Below are positions 35,048 to 44,952 of a DNA stretch of 64,000 nucleotides, one piece after another. Below the pieces are notes generated by a model. That model saw only the letters and a list, made by a program, of their open reading frames with translations. It had not been told where the DNA came from and searched no databases. The position numbers were made by a program, and so were the translations under genes. The stretch comes from an uncultured Endozoicomonas sp. (GTDB taxonomy: Bacteria; Pseudomonadota; Gammaproteobacteria; Pseudomonadales; Endozoicomonadaceae). How positions within the stretch are numbered: position 1 is the stretch's first letter; each line of letters opens with the position of its first letter. The stretch covers positions 87,722 through 151,721 of the forward strand of contig NZ_CANMAO010000007.1 of the NCBI RefSeq assembly GCF_947495845.1. Direction: 5' to 3'.

Positions 35048-35242
35048 TTAATCATGCACAAACTGGTTGTTCATGCTCTGGTAATGAAACTGGATTTTGT
35101 GCAGCTTCTCTTCGATGGATTGTGCACTCATATCCATTTCTTCTTCCAGCTCACTCAGCGAACTGCAGGTCAGCCGGAGTTTTTCATTCACAATGCTCAA
35201 CAGAACAAACGGGCTAAGTTGCTCAGGGTGTTGTAGTTCCAT
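35048..35242 (-). CDS. DUF4250-family small protein
   Basis: A 64-residue protein that matches DUF4250: PEQLSPFVLLSIVNEKLRL, SLSELEEEMDMS and a C-terminal FHYQSMNNQFVH. ATG 35242 is preceded by GGAGGAG six bases upstream, better than the in-frame ATG at 35257. Function unknown. It precedes nothing on its strand, and trhO follows upstream on the same strand with a 41-base gap. Confidence 0.8.
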   Translation of the reverse strand: MELQHPEQLSPFVLLSIVNEKLRLTCSSLSELEEEMDMSAQSIEEKLHKIQFHYQSMNNQFVHD

Positions 35243-35283
35243 GGCGGACTCCTCCATAGATGAACTCTCTACAACACAATAGC

Positions 35284-36303
35284 CTAGCTGGCCGATTTTT
35301 CCTCTCGGTGTTTTTCCTGCTGCCTTTTACGTTCTTCCGATTTTCTTAAACGACGTTGTTCCACTGTTTTTAAAGCATCACCACCCATATGCGCTTCACC
35401 ACGGGCTTTAGCGAGGTTCATCTGCCGTTCCCGCTCCTGAAAACGGGCCCGTTGTTTGTCGGTGAGTTTGTCGTAGCAGTGTGGGCAGCTGACACCCTGC
35501 TGGAATTTTTCGCTGCGTTTGTCGTCTTCGGTGATGGGTAAACGGCAGGCGTTGCATTGATCGTATGAACCGGGCTCCAAATTATGGTTAACGGTGACCC
35601 GGTCATCAAACACAAAACATTCGCCTTCCCAGAGAGATTCCTCTGCAGGCACCTCTTCGAGATATTTGAGAATACCGCCTTTCAGGTGGTACACCTCGTC
35701 AAACCCTTTTTGCTTCAATAGCGCGGTGGATTTTTCGCAACGAATACCGCCGGTGCAAAACATGGCGACCTTTTTATGTTTTTCCGGATTCAGGTGTTCA
35801 TCCACGTATTCCGGAAATTCACGGAAGGATTCCGTGTTTGGGTTAAGGGCGTGTTTAAAGGTACCTACCTGTACTTCGTAGTCGTTGCGGGTATCCACCA
35901 CCACCACATCCGGATCGCTGATCAGAGCGTTCCAGTCTGTGGCGTTCACATAGGTGCCCACCACTTCTTTCGGGTCGATGCCTTCAACGCCCAGGGTAAC
36001 AATCTCTTTTTTCAGCTTCACCTTGGTGCGCTTGAACGGCATTTCATCGCTGAGGGATTCTTTACACTCGATAGGGTTAAGGCGCTGGTCTTGATTGAGC
36101 CAGTTCAGCAGAGCATCAATCCCATCGCGATTGCCAGCCACGGTGCCATTAATGCCTTCTTCCGCCAGCAACAGGGTGCCGCGCACATGGTTGGCTTCCA
36201 TGGCTCTTAACAGTGGTTCACGGAGGTCTTTATAATCGTTCAGGGTGACGAATTTGTAGAGGGCGCAAACCACAGTGGGTGCGTCGTTTTGAAGTGATTG
36301 CAT
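35284..36303 (-). CDS. trhO: tRNA uridine-34 hydroxylase, rhodanese domain
   Basis: A 339-residue enzyme (YceA/TrhO) that makes 5-hydroxyuridine at the tRNA wobble position. An N-terminal acylphosphatase-like domain is followed by a rhodanese domain with the catalytic loop [11 protein letters not shown] (Cys near 182) and a C-terminal four-Cys segment (CNAC, CPHC). The tail is highly charged. Length fits the family (350 in E. coli). Confidence 0.94.
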   Translation of the reverse strand: MQSLQNDAPTVVCALYKFVTLNDYKDLREPLLRAMEANHVRGTLLLAEEGINGTVAGNRDGIDALLNWLNQDQRLNPIECKESLSDEMPFKRTKVKLKKEIVTLGVEGIDPKEVVGTYVNATDWNALISDPDVVVVDTRNDYEVQVGTFKHALNPNTESFREFPEYVDEHLNPEKHKKVAMFCTGGIRCEKSTALLKQKGFDEVYHLKGGILKYLEEVPAEESLWEGECFVFDDRVTVNHNLEPGSYDQCNACRLPITEDDKRSEKFQQGVSCPHCYDKLTDKQRARFQERERQMNLAKARGEAHMGGDALKTVEQRRLRKSEERKRQQEKHREEKSAS

Positions 36304-36448
36304 TGTCTTTATTGTCCTTTACTGCCAGCCGGATCGTAAATCCGGAGCGGGTGTTAGCTGACGGATAGTAGCAGATTTGACAGTGCCTGAAAAATCGGGG
36401 TGCTGCTATGATAGAGCCAACAATAAAGACCGGAACCCTGTGATTGCC

Positions 36449-37186
36449 ATGATGCAGAATGTAATTGAACTTCTTCAATCCCACCGCTCTATTCGCAAGT
36501 TCACCAATCAGCCCATTGAGCCCGATTTGCTGAAGGCTTTGATTCGTTCAGGGCAGAGCGCCGCCACCTCCAGTAATCTTCAGGGCGTTAGTGTCATCCG
36601 GGTTCGCAATCCGGAAACCAGAGCGGCTATGGCGAAGCATGCCGGAGGGCAGGCTTACGTTGAAGAGGCGGCAGAGTTTCTGGTGTTCTGTGCCGATTTG
36701 AATCGTTCCGGCTGGTGCTGTGAGCAGTCTGGCACACCCATGGCGGAAGGCATGACCGAGCATTTTATTATCGCTACGGTGGATGTTGCCCTATTTGCCC
36801 AGAACGTGGTGGTGGCCGCGGAATCGGAGGGTTTGGGGATTTGTTATATTGGTGGATTACGTAACAACCCAGAGCCGGTCAGTGAGCTGCTGGCGTTGCC
36901 CGAGCATGTCTACCCGGTGTTTGGGCTTTGCCTTGGATACCCGGATCAAGATCCAGAATGCAAACCAAGGCTGCCTTTGGACGCGGTATTGATGGAGGAG
37001 CATTATCAGCCGGTAAATCCAGAGCTGATCGCTGAGTACGATGAGGTGATGCGGGATTATTATCAGCGTCGGACCCATGGCCAGTTAAACCGAGCCTGGT
37101 CGGAAGATATGCCAGAATTGCTGGGCAAAAAGTCACGACCTCATATGAAAGCGTTTCTCGACAGTAAGGGCTTCAAGCTTCGTTGA
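36449..37186 (+). CDS. nfsA: Oxygen-insensitive NADPH nitroreductase NfsA
   Basis: A 245-residue FMN enzyme, close in length to E. coli NfsA (240). SHRSIRKFTNQPI binds FMN; AAESEGLGICYIGGLRNNPE and PVFGLCLGYPDQDP-KPRLP are nearly identical in layout to NfsA, and the C-terminal SRPHMKAFLDSKGF matches too. The frame is open from 36377; MMQNVIELLQSHRS at 36449 is the natural N-terminus (36452 or GTG 36440 are alternatives). Confidence 0.9.
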   Translation: MMQNVIELLQSHRSIRKFTNQPIEPDLLKALIRSGQSAATSSNLQGVSVIRVRNPETRAAMAKHAGGQAYVEEAAEFLVFCADLNRSGWCCEQSGTPMAEGMTEHFIIATVDVALFAQNVVVAAESEGLGICYIGGLRNNPEPVSELLALPEHVYPVFGLCLGYPDQDPECKPRLPLDAVLMEEHYQPVNPELIAEYDEVMRDYYQRRTHGQLNRAWSEDMPELLGKKSRPHMKAFLDSKGFKLR

Positions 37187-37269
37187 TATAAATTGAGATA
37201 AATACCAATGGCTGGCTTAAAAGTGAGCAGATACACTGCGCGCCTTTTATGTGCCGGCCATTTCCCACC

Positions 37270-37470
37270 ATGAACTCCCAATCCCTTCGAGCCCAACTGG
37301 GGCGTATGACTCTGGTGCTGGCGATCACGTTATTTTTTGTGCACAGCACGCCGGGGTTGATTGATCTACTGGCTGGTCAGGCTGTGGATGCGGGTTGTCA
37401 TCAAAGTGCTCGTCATCAAAGCACTGACATGTCTGCATCTTCTCAATCTCATTTACACCACGGACACTGA
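37270..37470 (+). CDS. Small His-rich membrane protein
   Basis: A 66-residue predicted protein with one membrane segment (about 14-32) and a tail rich in His and Ser (CHQSARHQS, HLHHGH). It starts at ATG 37270 (ATG 37249 possible) and ends six bases before the MFS gene, suggesting co-transcription. Not a recognised family; the His tail could bind metal. Confidence 0.45.
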   Translation: MNSQSLRAQLGRMTLVLAITLFFVHSTPGLIDLLAGQAVDAGCHQSARHQSTDMSASSQSHLHHGH

Positions 37471-37476
37471 TTCCCC

Positions 37477-38682
37477 ATGAGCATTTTTCGATTTCCACCG
37501 CTGGTCTGGCTGGGGATAGGCATTCTGATTATTTGTCTGGGTATTCGACAATCGTTTGGTATTTTTATGATGCCGGTGTCGGAGCATTTTGGTACAGGGC
37601 GGGAGTTTTTCAGTTTTGCCATTGCGTTGCAGAACTTACTCTTTGGCGTATTTCAACCGTTTGTCGGTATGGCGGCGGATCGCTTTGGGGCTAAACGGAT
37701 TATCTTTGCCGGTGCCATTGCTTACGCACTTGGGTTGTATCTGACGTCTATTGCCACCGCCGCCGGGATGCTTTATCTCTCGTTAGGTGTGCTCGTTGGT
37801 CTTGGTTTGAGCGCCACCAGTTATGTGATTGTGTTGGGCGCTGTAGCGAAAGTGGTGCCTGCTCAACACGCAGCAAAAGCCTTTGGTTTGACCACCGCCG
37901 CTGGTTCTTTCGGCATGTTTGCCATGATTCCCGGTGCTCAGTATCTGATCAGTGATTTTGGCTGGCAGCAGGCGTTAATGGTCTTCGCCCTGTTGTGCTC
38001 CGTGATGGTGGCTTTTGCCCTGTTTATGAACACATCAAAAAAGGGTGCTCAGACGACAGTAGACAATCAACCGGAACAAACCTTGAAACAAGCCCTGAAA
38101 GAAGCCTTTTCCCACAAAGGGTATTGGCTGATTCATGCAGGATTTTTTGTGTGTGGTTTCCATGTGATGTTTATTGCCACCCACTTGCCAAGTTATCTGG
38201 CGGATATGCACCTGCCAGCCTCCAGCGCTGCCATGGCATTGGCGTATGTCGGCATCTTCAATATTTTTGGGTCTTATTTCTGGGGCGTCATGGGTGACCG
38301 TTTCAGCAAACGGCATGTGATGTCTGCTCTGTACTTCCTTCGTACCGCGGTCATCGGTGCTTTTGTGACGTTGCCGGTGACGGTGAATACCGCAGCGATT
38401 TTTGGTGCAGCCATTGGTTTCTGTTGGTTGGGTACGGTGCCACTGACGTCTGGTTTGGTGCGACAGATTTTTGGCTCACGCTATATGTCGACACTCTATG
38501 GCCTGGTGTTCTTTACCCATCAGGTGGGCAGCTTTCTGGGCGCCTGGGCGGGTGGACGTATTTATGACTTTACGGGTTCCTATGAGCCGATCTGGTGGTC
38601 AACGGTTGTGTTGGCATTCCTTGCCGGTTTGATTCACTTTCCAATTGATGATCGACCCGTAGTCAGATTGGCAGCGGCCTAA
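37477..38682 (+). CDS. MFS transporter, monocarboxylate-porter-like
   Basis: A 401-residue 12-segment major facilitator. The first segment and loop GIRQSFGIFMMPVSEHFGTGREFFSFA, then GMAADRFGAKRIIF, and the second-half GVMGDRFSKRHVM repeat are like OFA/MCT-type organic-acid porters. Substrate cannot be read from the sequence. Its stop is 13 bases from the convergent nucleosidase gene. Confidence 0.85.
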   Translation: MSIFRFPPLVWLGIGILIICLGIRQSFGIFMMPVSEHFGTGREFFSFAIALQNLLFGVFQPFVGMAADRFGAKRIIFAGAIAYALGLYLTSIATAAGMLYLSLGVLVGLGLSATSYVIVLGAVAKVVPAQHAAKAFGLTTAAGSFGMFAMIPGAQYLISDFGWQQALMVFALLCSVMVAFALFMNTSKKGAQTTVDNQPEQTLKQALKEAFSHKGYWLIHAGFFVCGFHVMFIATHLPSYLADMHLPASSAAMALAYVGIFNIFGSYFWGVMGDRFSKRHVMSALYFLRTAVIGAFVTLPVTVNTAAIFGAAIGFCWLGTVPLTSGLVRQIFGSRYMSTLYGLVFFTHQVGSFLGAWAGGRIYDFTGSYEPIWWSTVVLAFLAGLIHFPIDDRPVVRLAAA

Positions 38683-38695
38683 AAGCCGCCACACA

Positions 38696-39400
38696 TCATT
38701 GAATATTGTTTAACACTGCCGGCAGAACCTCGCTGAGCCGTTGACTGGCTTGCTGCAAGTTCTGCAGAAATTGCTCAGCATTATCTACCTCGACATCAAT
38801 ATGGTCGGTGACGGATTTGATGGGCAGAAACTCAATGTCGTAAAGCGCAGCAACGGAAGCAATGGCTGCGCATTCCATCTCTTTCGCCATGCCTTTATTG
38901 GCGATGATGCGTTGTTCATCGATTTCCGGCATATCCAGTGAGTTGCCCGTGGTCACAACGCCCAGCTTGTGAGGAATGCCGGCAAAATACTCGGGGTGAT
39001 ATGCCGTTGGGTAGTGGCCTTCAGCAAACCTGTCGAAACCTTCCAGTGCGACCCGGTGGTCGTGGTAAACCACGGGCTGATTGGAGGTGATGATATCGGC
39101 AATGTTCGCATCTCGGGCAAACGCACCGCAGGTGCCGGCATTAATAATCAGGCTGGGTTGGAAGGCCAAAATAGCAGACTGCGTATTTAATGCGGCGTAC
39201 TCCGTGCCAATCCGGTCAACCTGATGCACAGGGCACTTGCCGTTAAGGGAAAGCATAATGGCATGGTCGTTGAATCCGCCTCGGTAACGTGGAAAGCCAC
39301 CATTCAGGTTTTGCTGGTCTGCGACGGGTTTCAGGCCCAGTTTTTCAATAACCGGCCTGGCCTCGGCTTCCATGGCCATAATGATCAGGGTTTTTTTCAT
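38696..39400 (-). CDS. MTA/SAH nucleosidase-like (PNP/UDP family) protein
   Basis: A 234-residue purine nucleosidase-like enzyme. IINAGTCGAFARDANIADII and KEMECAAIASVAALYDIEFLPIKSVTD carry the conserved MEC/AA and S-D catalytic region of methylthioadenosine/S-adenosylhomocysteine nucleosidases. It lacks close agreement with MtnN in the N-terminal domain, so another nucleoside is possible. ATG 39400 has GGAGAG upstream, inside the end of the preceding SMI1 gene. Confidence 0.78.
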   Translation of the reverse strand: MKKTLIIMAMEAEARPVIEKLGLKPVADQQNLNGGFPRYRGGFNDHAIMLSLNGKCPVHQVDRIGTEYAALNTQSAILAFQPSLIINAGTCGAFARDANIADIITSNQPVVYHDHRVALEGFDRFAEGHYPTAYHPEYFAGIPHKLGVVTTGNSLDMPEIDEQRIIANKGMAKEMECAAIASVAALYDIEFLPIKSVTDHIDVEVDNAEQFLQNLQQASQRLSEVLPAVLNNIQ

Positions 39401-39408
39401 GGTCGCCG

Positions 39409-39810
39409 TTAGCTCTCCATCCACACATCCCTGACCCACAGCCAGAGTGAAGGCCAGCTGTCGTCTGTGACTTCACCATCCGCCCAGCGAACCACTTCGC
39501 CTTCTTCAGAGATGCCGTAATATTCACCGTTGCTTTCACAAACCGGAATCAGTTCCCGAGGCAGGCCTTCGGCCCAGGCATTGGCAGCCACTTCTGGCAG
39601 GTAAGTGTGGGATTGGGGATCGGTCACAGTGACCGGTTCAATGGAACCATAAATGACATCGCTGACCTGCAGCAGAAATTCTCTGAGCTCATAGGGAAGG
39701 GGAACGAGAAGCTGCTCTTCCACTTCTATCAGCAGGTCTTCATCCGGCAACTCCAGTGGTACGGATACATCCAGAGCGCGTTCACGCAATTCTTCAATGA
39801 CATCTTCCAT
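39409..39810 (-). CDS. SMI1/KNR4-family protein
   Basis: A 133-residue acidic protein with the SMI1/KNR4 fold: PLPYELREFLLQVSDVIYG, PVCESNGEYYGISEEGEVVRWADGE and SLWLWVRDVW are typical. Such proteins often act as immunity proteins to polymorphic toxins, but no toxin gene is adjacent. It is directly upstream of the nucleosidase and probably co-transcribed. Confidence 0.8.
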   Translation of the reverse strand: MEDVIEELRERALDVSVPLELPDEDLLIEVEEQLLVPLPYELREFLLQVSDVIYGSIEPVTVTDPQSHTYLPEVAANAWAEGLPRELIPVCESNGEYYGISEEGEVVRWADGEVTDDSWPSLWLWVRDVWMES

Positions 39811-39985
39811 TATCAACGACCATGGTTATTCAAATTAATACAAGGGTGCCCATTTCTCTTAAAGAAAAAGATACGGTCAATCTCACTAATAGTAAGAAAA
39901 AGTATATCACTGACGTCTCTCACGCCCAAAAATTCAACTAATTTAGAGTAATAATTATGAAGCATATATAAGGAGAAGTATTAGA

Positions 39986-41920
39986 ATGAATATTGGCGTG
40001 CAGCACTCAGCTTTACCCGTTTCCGTTTCCACATCTATGAATTTCAATTCGTCAGGCAATGAACTCAGGAACAAGCAGAATACAGAAGGTGTTTTGCATA
40101 GAGGCAGGCTTGTTGAATTTTCCGAAGCATCTCAGGGTAACCAGATACCCCACTCTACTCACGACAATAACAACCACCCACACCTACCCTCAAATACCCA
40201 TACCCGGCCCTCAGAGAGGTTGACTGCTCAGGAACAGACTGTCGGTGAGCGGCTATTTAAAGTTTTCAGTGATGGTGATCTCAAATCCACCTTTACAGCG
40301 ATGAATCTATTAAAAGAGGAATTGGGCCATGGGCCGGTTTTTTCTTTGGAAGCGATTGATGAAGCTATCGATGGGCTTAAGCAGAGCTCCGATAGTTACA
40401 GTAATCAGAGTATTGAGCCAGTTAGTCAGTCGAAGCGACAAAATGTACAGTGTGTGCATGGAGATACGGTTGATCGGTTTTTGAACCATGTAAATGCATT
40501 TCAAGATGGTGAATCCAGGCAGTTATTGCAGGATTTTTTTTCCAGCCCTGGGTTGATAGCAAGGTTGGCCAGTTATGAGGATTACTGGGCAGAGAATTTA
40601 GATGGTAGAGATATGACTGTTAATAAATTCTTTGACCATTTGGAAGATATTCCCCCAGTATCGAAGGGCACTAAAAAAGGTATCTCAGGGGCTGGAGGGG
40701 GCAATTATAGTATTTCTGGTCTTGGTGGCGTGCTTGTTTTTCTAAATAGGCTTGTTGGTGTTTCGGCTCAGGAGGGCGATGACAATAATCGCATCTGTAG
40801 CAAGTCTAAAGATGATATTGACCCATGCCTTGTTGGTGAGAGGGGAGAAAAGGGCGAGCCTGGGCTACAAGGAGAGAAAGGCCAGAGGGGGCGGACGGGG
40901 ACAATTGGTGCCTGGGGGCCTAAAGGGAATAAAGGCGACCAGGGGCCTGCAGGCCCCAGAGGGTATAGACATCCCGTGAGTGCGTTTAAAGAAGAGATAA
41001 AAAAGGCTATAACGGCAATGAATATTACCGGCCCTCAAGGCGAGAAGGGTAATAAGGGCTCCCGAGGTCAAAGAGGGATTCAAGGTCAGCGAGGACATTC
41101 TGGTGTCAAGGGTGATCAAGGCGTGCAGGGGCTGGTCGGTATGACGGGAGCACCAGGTCTAAAAGGAGAGCCGGGAGAAAGAGCCCTTCAGAAAAATGCT
41201 ATTAAGGGTTCCAAAGGCGAAAAAGGTATGCAGGGAGGAATCGGCGCTAAAGGAACGGCAGGCGCTAAGGGGGATAAAGGAATATCAGGGCTGGATGGTG
41301 CTTCGGGACAGGCCGGGCCAAAAGGAAAGCGGGGTTTAAATGGACGTAAAGGTCTACCGGGATTGGACGGTTCACCAGGACGTAAGGGCGACACTGGGGC
41401 GATGGGGGCCAGAGGTGAAAAAGGGAATAAGGGAGAGACGGGCGCTATGGGTTTATCCGGGAGTATGGGGAAAAATGGTACGGATGGGATGAAAGGCGAT
41501 GCTGGACCTCCCGGGCTTAACGGTACCAAAGGAGAAATGGGTGCACCCGGTTTGATGGGACCTCCTGGTCTAATTGGAAAACCCGGACCGGCTTGGTCTC
41601 CACAAAATATCACTGACGCTCAAGGATTACCTGATAGTGCGACCAGTTGTGAATGCGGCGGCTTGTCAGTGATAGATAAAATAGGGGTAGCTGGCGGTGT
41701 GATATTTTTGCTGGGGCTCTCCACTGTGGGTTTATATAAAGCGGCTAAATATTGTTGTGGTCCGTCATCAGTAAAACATACTGCTGATGCAGCAGCCGGT
41801 AAAAAACCTCCATTCGCAGGGGCTAAACCTCAAGCATTAAGGTCACAACAAGCATCACCGTTCAAAGCCGGCGAAAGTATTCCTTTAACACAAAGAACGT
41901 CCGCAGCGGCTTCGGTCTAA
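39986..41920 (+). CDS. Collagen-like membrane protein
   Basis: A 644-residue protein. Residues 1-283 are a non-collagenous region with a weak hydrophobic stretch near 245-258. Residues 284-536 are Gly-X-Y repeats (GERGEKGEPGLQGEKG...) in three blocks, interrupted by a helical linker at about 325-350 and a short break at about 398-405. A Cys-rich turn (SCECGG), one membrane segment (about 565-585) and KYCCGPSS follow, then a 45-residue tail. KGD and GEK triplets give salt bridges instead of hydroxyproline. AAGGAG precedes ATG 39986. Collagen-like proteins in host-associated bacteria are often surface adhesins; that role is inferred. Confidence 0.9.
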   Translation: MNIGVQHSALPVSVSTSMNFNSSGNELRNKQNTEGVLHRGRLVEFSEASQGNQIPHSTHDNNNHPHLPSNTHTRPSERLTAQEQTVGERLFKVFSDGDLKSTFTAMNLLKEELGHGPVFSLEAIDEAIDGLKQSSDSYSNQSIEPVSQSKRQNVQCVHGDTVDRFLNHVNAFQDGESRQLLQDFFSSPGLIARLASYEDYWAENLDGRDMTVNKFFDHLEDIPPVSKGTKKGISGAGGGNYSISGLGGVLVFLNRLVGVSAQEGDDNNRICSKSKDDIDPCLVGERGEKGEPGLQGEKGQRGRTGTIGAWGPKGNKGDQGPAGPRGYRHPVSAFKEEIKKAITAMNITGPQGEKGNKGSRGQRGIQGQRGHSGVKGDQGVQGLVGMTGAPGLKGEPGERALQKNAIKGSKGEKGMQGGIGAKGTAGAKGDKGISGLDGASGQAGPKGKRGLNGRKGLPGLDGSPGRKGDTGAMGARGEKGNKGETGAMGLSGSMGKNGTDGMKGDAGPPGLNGTKGEMGAPGLMGPPGLIGKPGPAWSPQNITDAQGLPDSATSCECGGLSVIDKIGVAGGVIFLLGLSTVGLYKAAKYCCGPSSVKHTADAAAGKKPPFAGAKPQALRSQQASPFKAGESIPLTQRTSAAASV

Positions 41921-41947
41921 CAGTGCACATCTGGCACTCTTTAAAAC

Positions 41948-43306
41948 TCAAGACTTACGTTTAGAGCCGGAAGGCGCAGACGGTCTTCTGGCTCCACGAG
42001 CAGCACCCGTTGCCGGTTTGCTGCCTCCACGTTTGCCCATTGTTTTACCGGCGTATTTTTTTATAGCAGGTTTTTTCGCTTTTGGGTCAGGTTTTCTGCC
42101 TCTGTTGCGTGGTTTGGCGGCAGGGGTTTCTGATTCGTTCGGGCGTACCTCACCGTCTTCAAAGTAAGGCAGTGGCTCAATCTCAATGGGGCGATTGAGC
42201 AGTTTTTGCAGGCTTGGTAATAGATGTTTTTTCTCTTCAGGGTTGATCAGGGCGATGGCTCGACCCGGCTGCCCCGCACGGCCTGTACGACCAATGCGGT
42301 GTACATAATCCTGAGGCACCTTTGGTAAATCAAAGTTAACGACCAGCGGCAACTGTTCAATGTCCAGTCCACGGGCGGCAACGTCCGTAGCAACCAGTAC
42401 GTCAAAGTAGCCGTCTTTAAAATCTTCCAGTGTGCGAACCCGTTGATACTGGTTGATGTCACTGTGAATCGGCTGGGCATTAATGCCGTCTTCTTCGAGC
42501 AGCTCGGCAATGCGGTTAGCCGCTTTTTTGGTGCGCACAAACACGAGTGCTTTCTTAAATTTCCCACCATTGATCAGGTAGCTGAGAATTTCAGGTTTGT
42601 CGGGCTGGTCCACCGGGTAGAACGATTGCTTAACGGTTTTTGCTGCAGAGTTCGGGTTTTCAATCTCAACCTTCACCGGATGACGCATGAAATCATGGGC
42701 CAGCTGTTTGATGTCTTTGGAGAAGGTGGCAGAGAACAACAGGTTTTGTCGTTTCACCGGCGCATTTTTAAGAATACGTTCAATGTCGTCTTTAAAGCCG
42801 AGATCCAACATACGATCCGCTTCGTCCAACACCAGAATGCGCAGATTGGTTAGCTCGATGTGTTTGCGGTTGATCATGTCCGCCAGACGCCCCGGTGTGG
42901 CCACCAGAATATCGGCACCTTTGCTCAGGGCAGTCAGCTGGTCTTCAATATCGACACCGCCGAATACCGCAACGGTTTTCAGCTCAGAGTGCTTGCCGTA
43001 GGTTTGAAAGCTTTCAAATACTTGCAGTGCTAACTCGCGAGTAGGAACCAGAACTAATGCGCGCACTGCGTTGCTGGCTTTCATTTGCGACAGACGCTGC
43101 AGAATCGGCAGGGTGAAACTGGCGGTTTTACCGGTGCCGGTTTGAGCCGAAGCCATCATGTCCCGACCAGTGAGCGCCATAGGAATGGCTTTGGCCTGAA
43201 CGGGGGTTGGCTTTTTATAGCCCGCTTCCTGAACAGCTTTAAGAAGTGTGTCGTCTAATCCAAGAGTGGAGAAGTCAACATTGGTAGTAGCAGTTGCTTT
43301 ACTCAT
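41948..43306 (-). CDS. rhlE: DEAD-box RNA helicase, RhlE type
   Basis: A 452-residue ATP-dependent RNA helicase. Motifs in order: Q-motif PTPVQAKAIP, AQTGTGKT, PTRELALQ, TPGRL, DEAD, SAT, then VATDVAARGLD and HRIGRTGR. The C-terminal 80 residues are basic and Gly/Pro-rich, as in RhlE proteins that remodel ribosomal RNA. The gene follows srmB on the same strand after eight bases, so the two are probably one operon. Confidence 0.92.
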   Translation of the reverse strand: MSKATATTNVDFSTLGLDDTLLKAVQEAGYKKPTPVQAKAIPMALTGRDMMASAQTGTGKTASFTLPILQRLSQMKASNAVRALVLVPTRELALQVFESFQTYGKHSELKTVAVFGGVDIEDQLTALSKGADILVATPGRLADMINRKHIELTNLRILVLDEADRMLDLGFKDDIERILKNAPVKRQNLLFSATFSKDIKQLAHDFMRHPVKVEIENPNSAAKTVKQSFYPVDQPDKPEILSYLINGGKFKKALVFVRTKKAANRIAELLEEDGINAQPIHSDINQYQRVRTLEDFKDGYFDVLVATDVAARGLDIEQLPLVVNFDLPKVPQDYVHRIGRTGRAGQPGRAIALINPEEKKHLLPSLQKLLNRPIEIEPLPYFEDGEVRPNESETPAAKPRNRGRKPDPKAKKPAIKKYAGKTMGKRGGSKPATGAARGARRPSAPSGSKRKS

Positions 43307-43314
43307 GGGACGAT

Positions 43315-44742
43315 TTATTTCCTGCGTTTAACGGGGGCGAAGCCAGCGTCTTTGATAATGTCAGTTTTTGTTTCGGATCTTTTTTCAGGTCGTTTTTCAG
43401 ACTTGCTCACAGCTTTGTCATTCACAGGCTTGTCGGCGGAAGACGTACGACGTTTGCCGATATTCTTTTTATCGCGATGGCGCTGTTTTTCTGCGCTGTT
43501 TTTCGCGTCCGACTTTTTCCCCGCCTTTTTCTTTTTACCTGCAGCTTTGCCAGAGGCTTTGACTTTTTTCGGGCCTTTATAACTGCCAGCCAGTTCTTTG
43601 ATGGTTCGCAGTTCAAAACGCAAACGAAGATATCGCTCGGTGGCGGACATGCGATTCCACTCATCCGGACCAATCAGCGAAATCGCCAGTCCTTGTTTTC
43701 CGGCACGGCCGGTGCGGCCAATACGGTGCACATAGTCGTCGCCATTGCGTGACATTTCGAGATTGATGACCAGATCAATGCCTTTGATGTCCAGACCGCG
43801 AGCGGCCACATCCGTAGCAATCAAGATGTTGATCTTGCCTTCTTTCAGCAGGGTCATCACATGTTTGCGTTCACGCTGATCCATTTCACCGTGGAGCATG
43901 CCTACCCGAAAACCTTTTACCCGGATCTTGCCAACAAACTCTTCCGCTCTTGCCCGGGTATTGGTGAATACCAGCGCTTTGTCGTAAGTTTCGTTTTTCA
44001 GCAGCCAGATCAGCAGCTTTTCTTTATGAGCAGTGTCGTCGGACAACACAATCTGCTGGTGGATGTTGGCGTGTTTTTCCCGCACCGAATTCAGCACCAG
44101 GCGGGTAGGTTCCTGCAATACTTCGCCGGCGATATTTGCCAGGCTTTTGCCTTCCAGCGTGGCGGAGAACAGCAGGGTTTGTCGCTCAGCGTTGCACTCG
44201 GCCACGATGGTTAACACATCCGGGCCAAAGCCCATGTCCAGCATGCGGTCTGCTTCGTCGAGAATCAGGTATTCCAGATCGCGGAAGTCGTGGTTGCTGT
44301 TGTTGATGTGTTCGATCAGCCGGCCCGGCGTAGCAATCAGGATTTCCGGATTCTTGCGCAGTGTATTGACTTGATGACGGTAGTCTTCGCCGCCCACAAT
44401 CAAGCCTGCTTTTATATAGGTATAACGAGCCAGCGATTCGCACTCTTTCAGTACCTGAAGCCCAAGCTCCCGGGTCGGCACCAGAATCAGGGCGCGGGTG
44501 CTGGTTTTAGGGGAGGTCTGGGTGTGCATATGGTGAATCATGGGCAGCAAAAAGGCCGCGGTTTTGCCGCTGCCCGTTTCTGCGCTCACCATCAGGTCTT
44601 TCCCTGTTAATATCAGGGGCAGGGTTTGTTCCTGAACCGGGGTCGCTTCAGTAAAACCGGATATAGCCAGTGCTTTTTGCACTCGCTCATGGAGTTCCAG
44701 ATCGGAAAATAACAATGGGGAGTTTCCTCGGGGTTGACGCAT
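43315..44742 (-). CDS. srmB: DEAD-box RNA helicase, SrmB type
   Basis: A 475-residue helicase with AETGSGKT, PTRELG, TPGRL, DEAD, SAT, ATDVAARGLD and HRIGRTGR. The basic tail contains KQRHRDKKNIGKRR, nearly the same as the tail of E. coli SrmB, which acts early in 50S ribosome assembly. ATG 44742 has no ribosome-binding site; TTG 44715, nine bases after GAGGAAA, would begin LLFSDLELHERV and is a serious alternative start. Confidence 0.9.
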   Translation of the reverse strand: MRQPRGNSPLLFSDLELHERVQKALAISGFTEATPVQEQTLPLILTGKDLMVSAETGSGKTAAFLLPMIHHMHTQTSPKTSTRALILVPTRELGLQVLKECESLARYTYIKAGLIVGGEDYRHQVNTLRKNPEILIATPGRLIEHINNSNHDFRDLEYLILDEADRMLDMGFGPDVLTIVAECNAERQTLLFSATLEGKSLANIAGEVLQEPTRLVLNSVREKHANIHQQIVLSDDTAHKEKLLIWLLKNETYDKALVFTNTRARAEEFVGKIRVKGFRVGMLHGEMDQRERKHVMTLLKEGKINILIATDVAARGLDIKGIDLVINLEMSRNGDDYVHRIGRTGRAGKQGLAISLIGPDEWNRMSATERYLRLRFELRTIKELAGSYKGPKKVKASGKAAGKKKKAGKKSDAKNSAEKQRHRDKKNIGKRRTSSADKPVNDKAVSKSEKRPEKRSETKTDIIKDAGFAPVKRRK

Positions 44743-44952
44743 AAACAACGGGAAGGCTGCCCGAGAATAGAGAAATCTATTTCTGAAACGCCTTCTGAGT
44801 GTTGTTTGAGAGTAGATGCGTATTCTAAGTTCCCGAGGACTGGAATACCATGAAAAATCGTCATTCCGGCAGAGGATAAAACAGAATCAGTCAGCTCAGG
44901 CATGATTTTGTTTCCTGAACGGGGATAGCAAAATGTGCAGACTGTATTTATA

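Noticed and set aside
41188..41613. Pro-rich 141-codon leftward frame
   Set aside because: It is the complement of the Gly-X-Y collagen repeats; G-rich codons read backwards give Pro.
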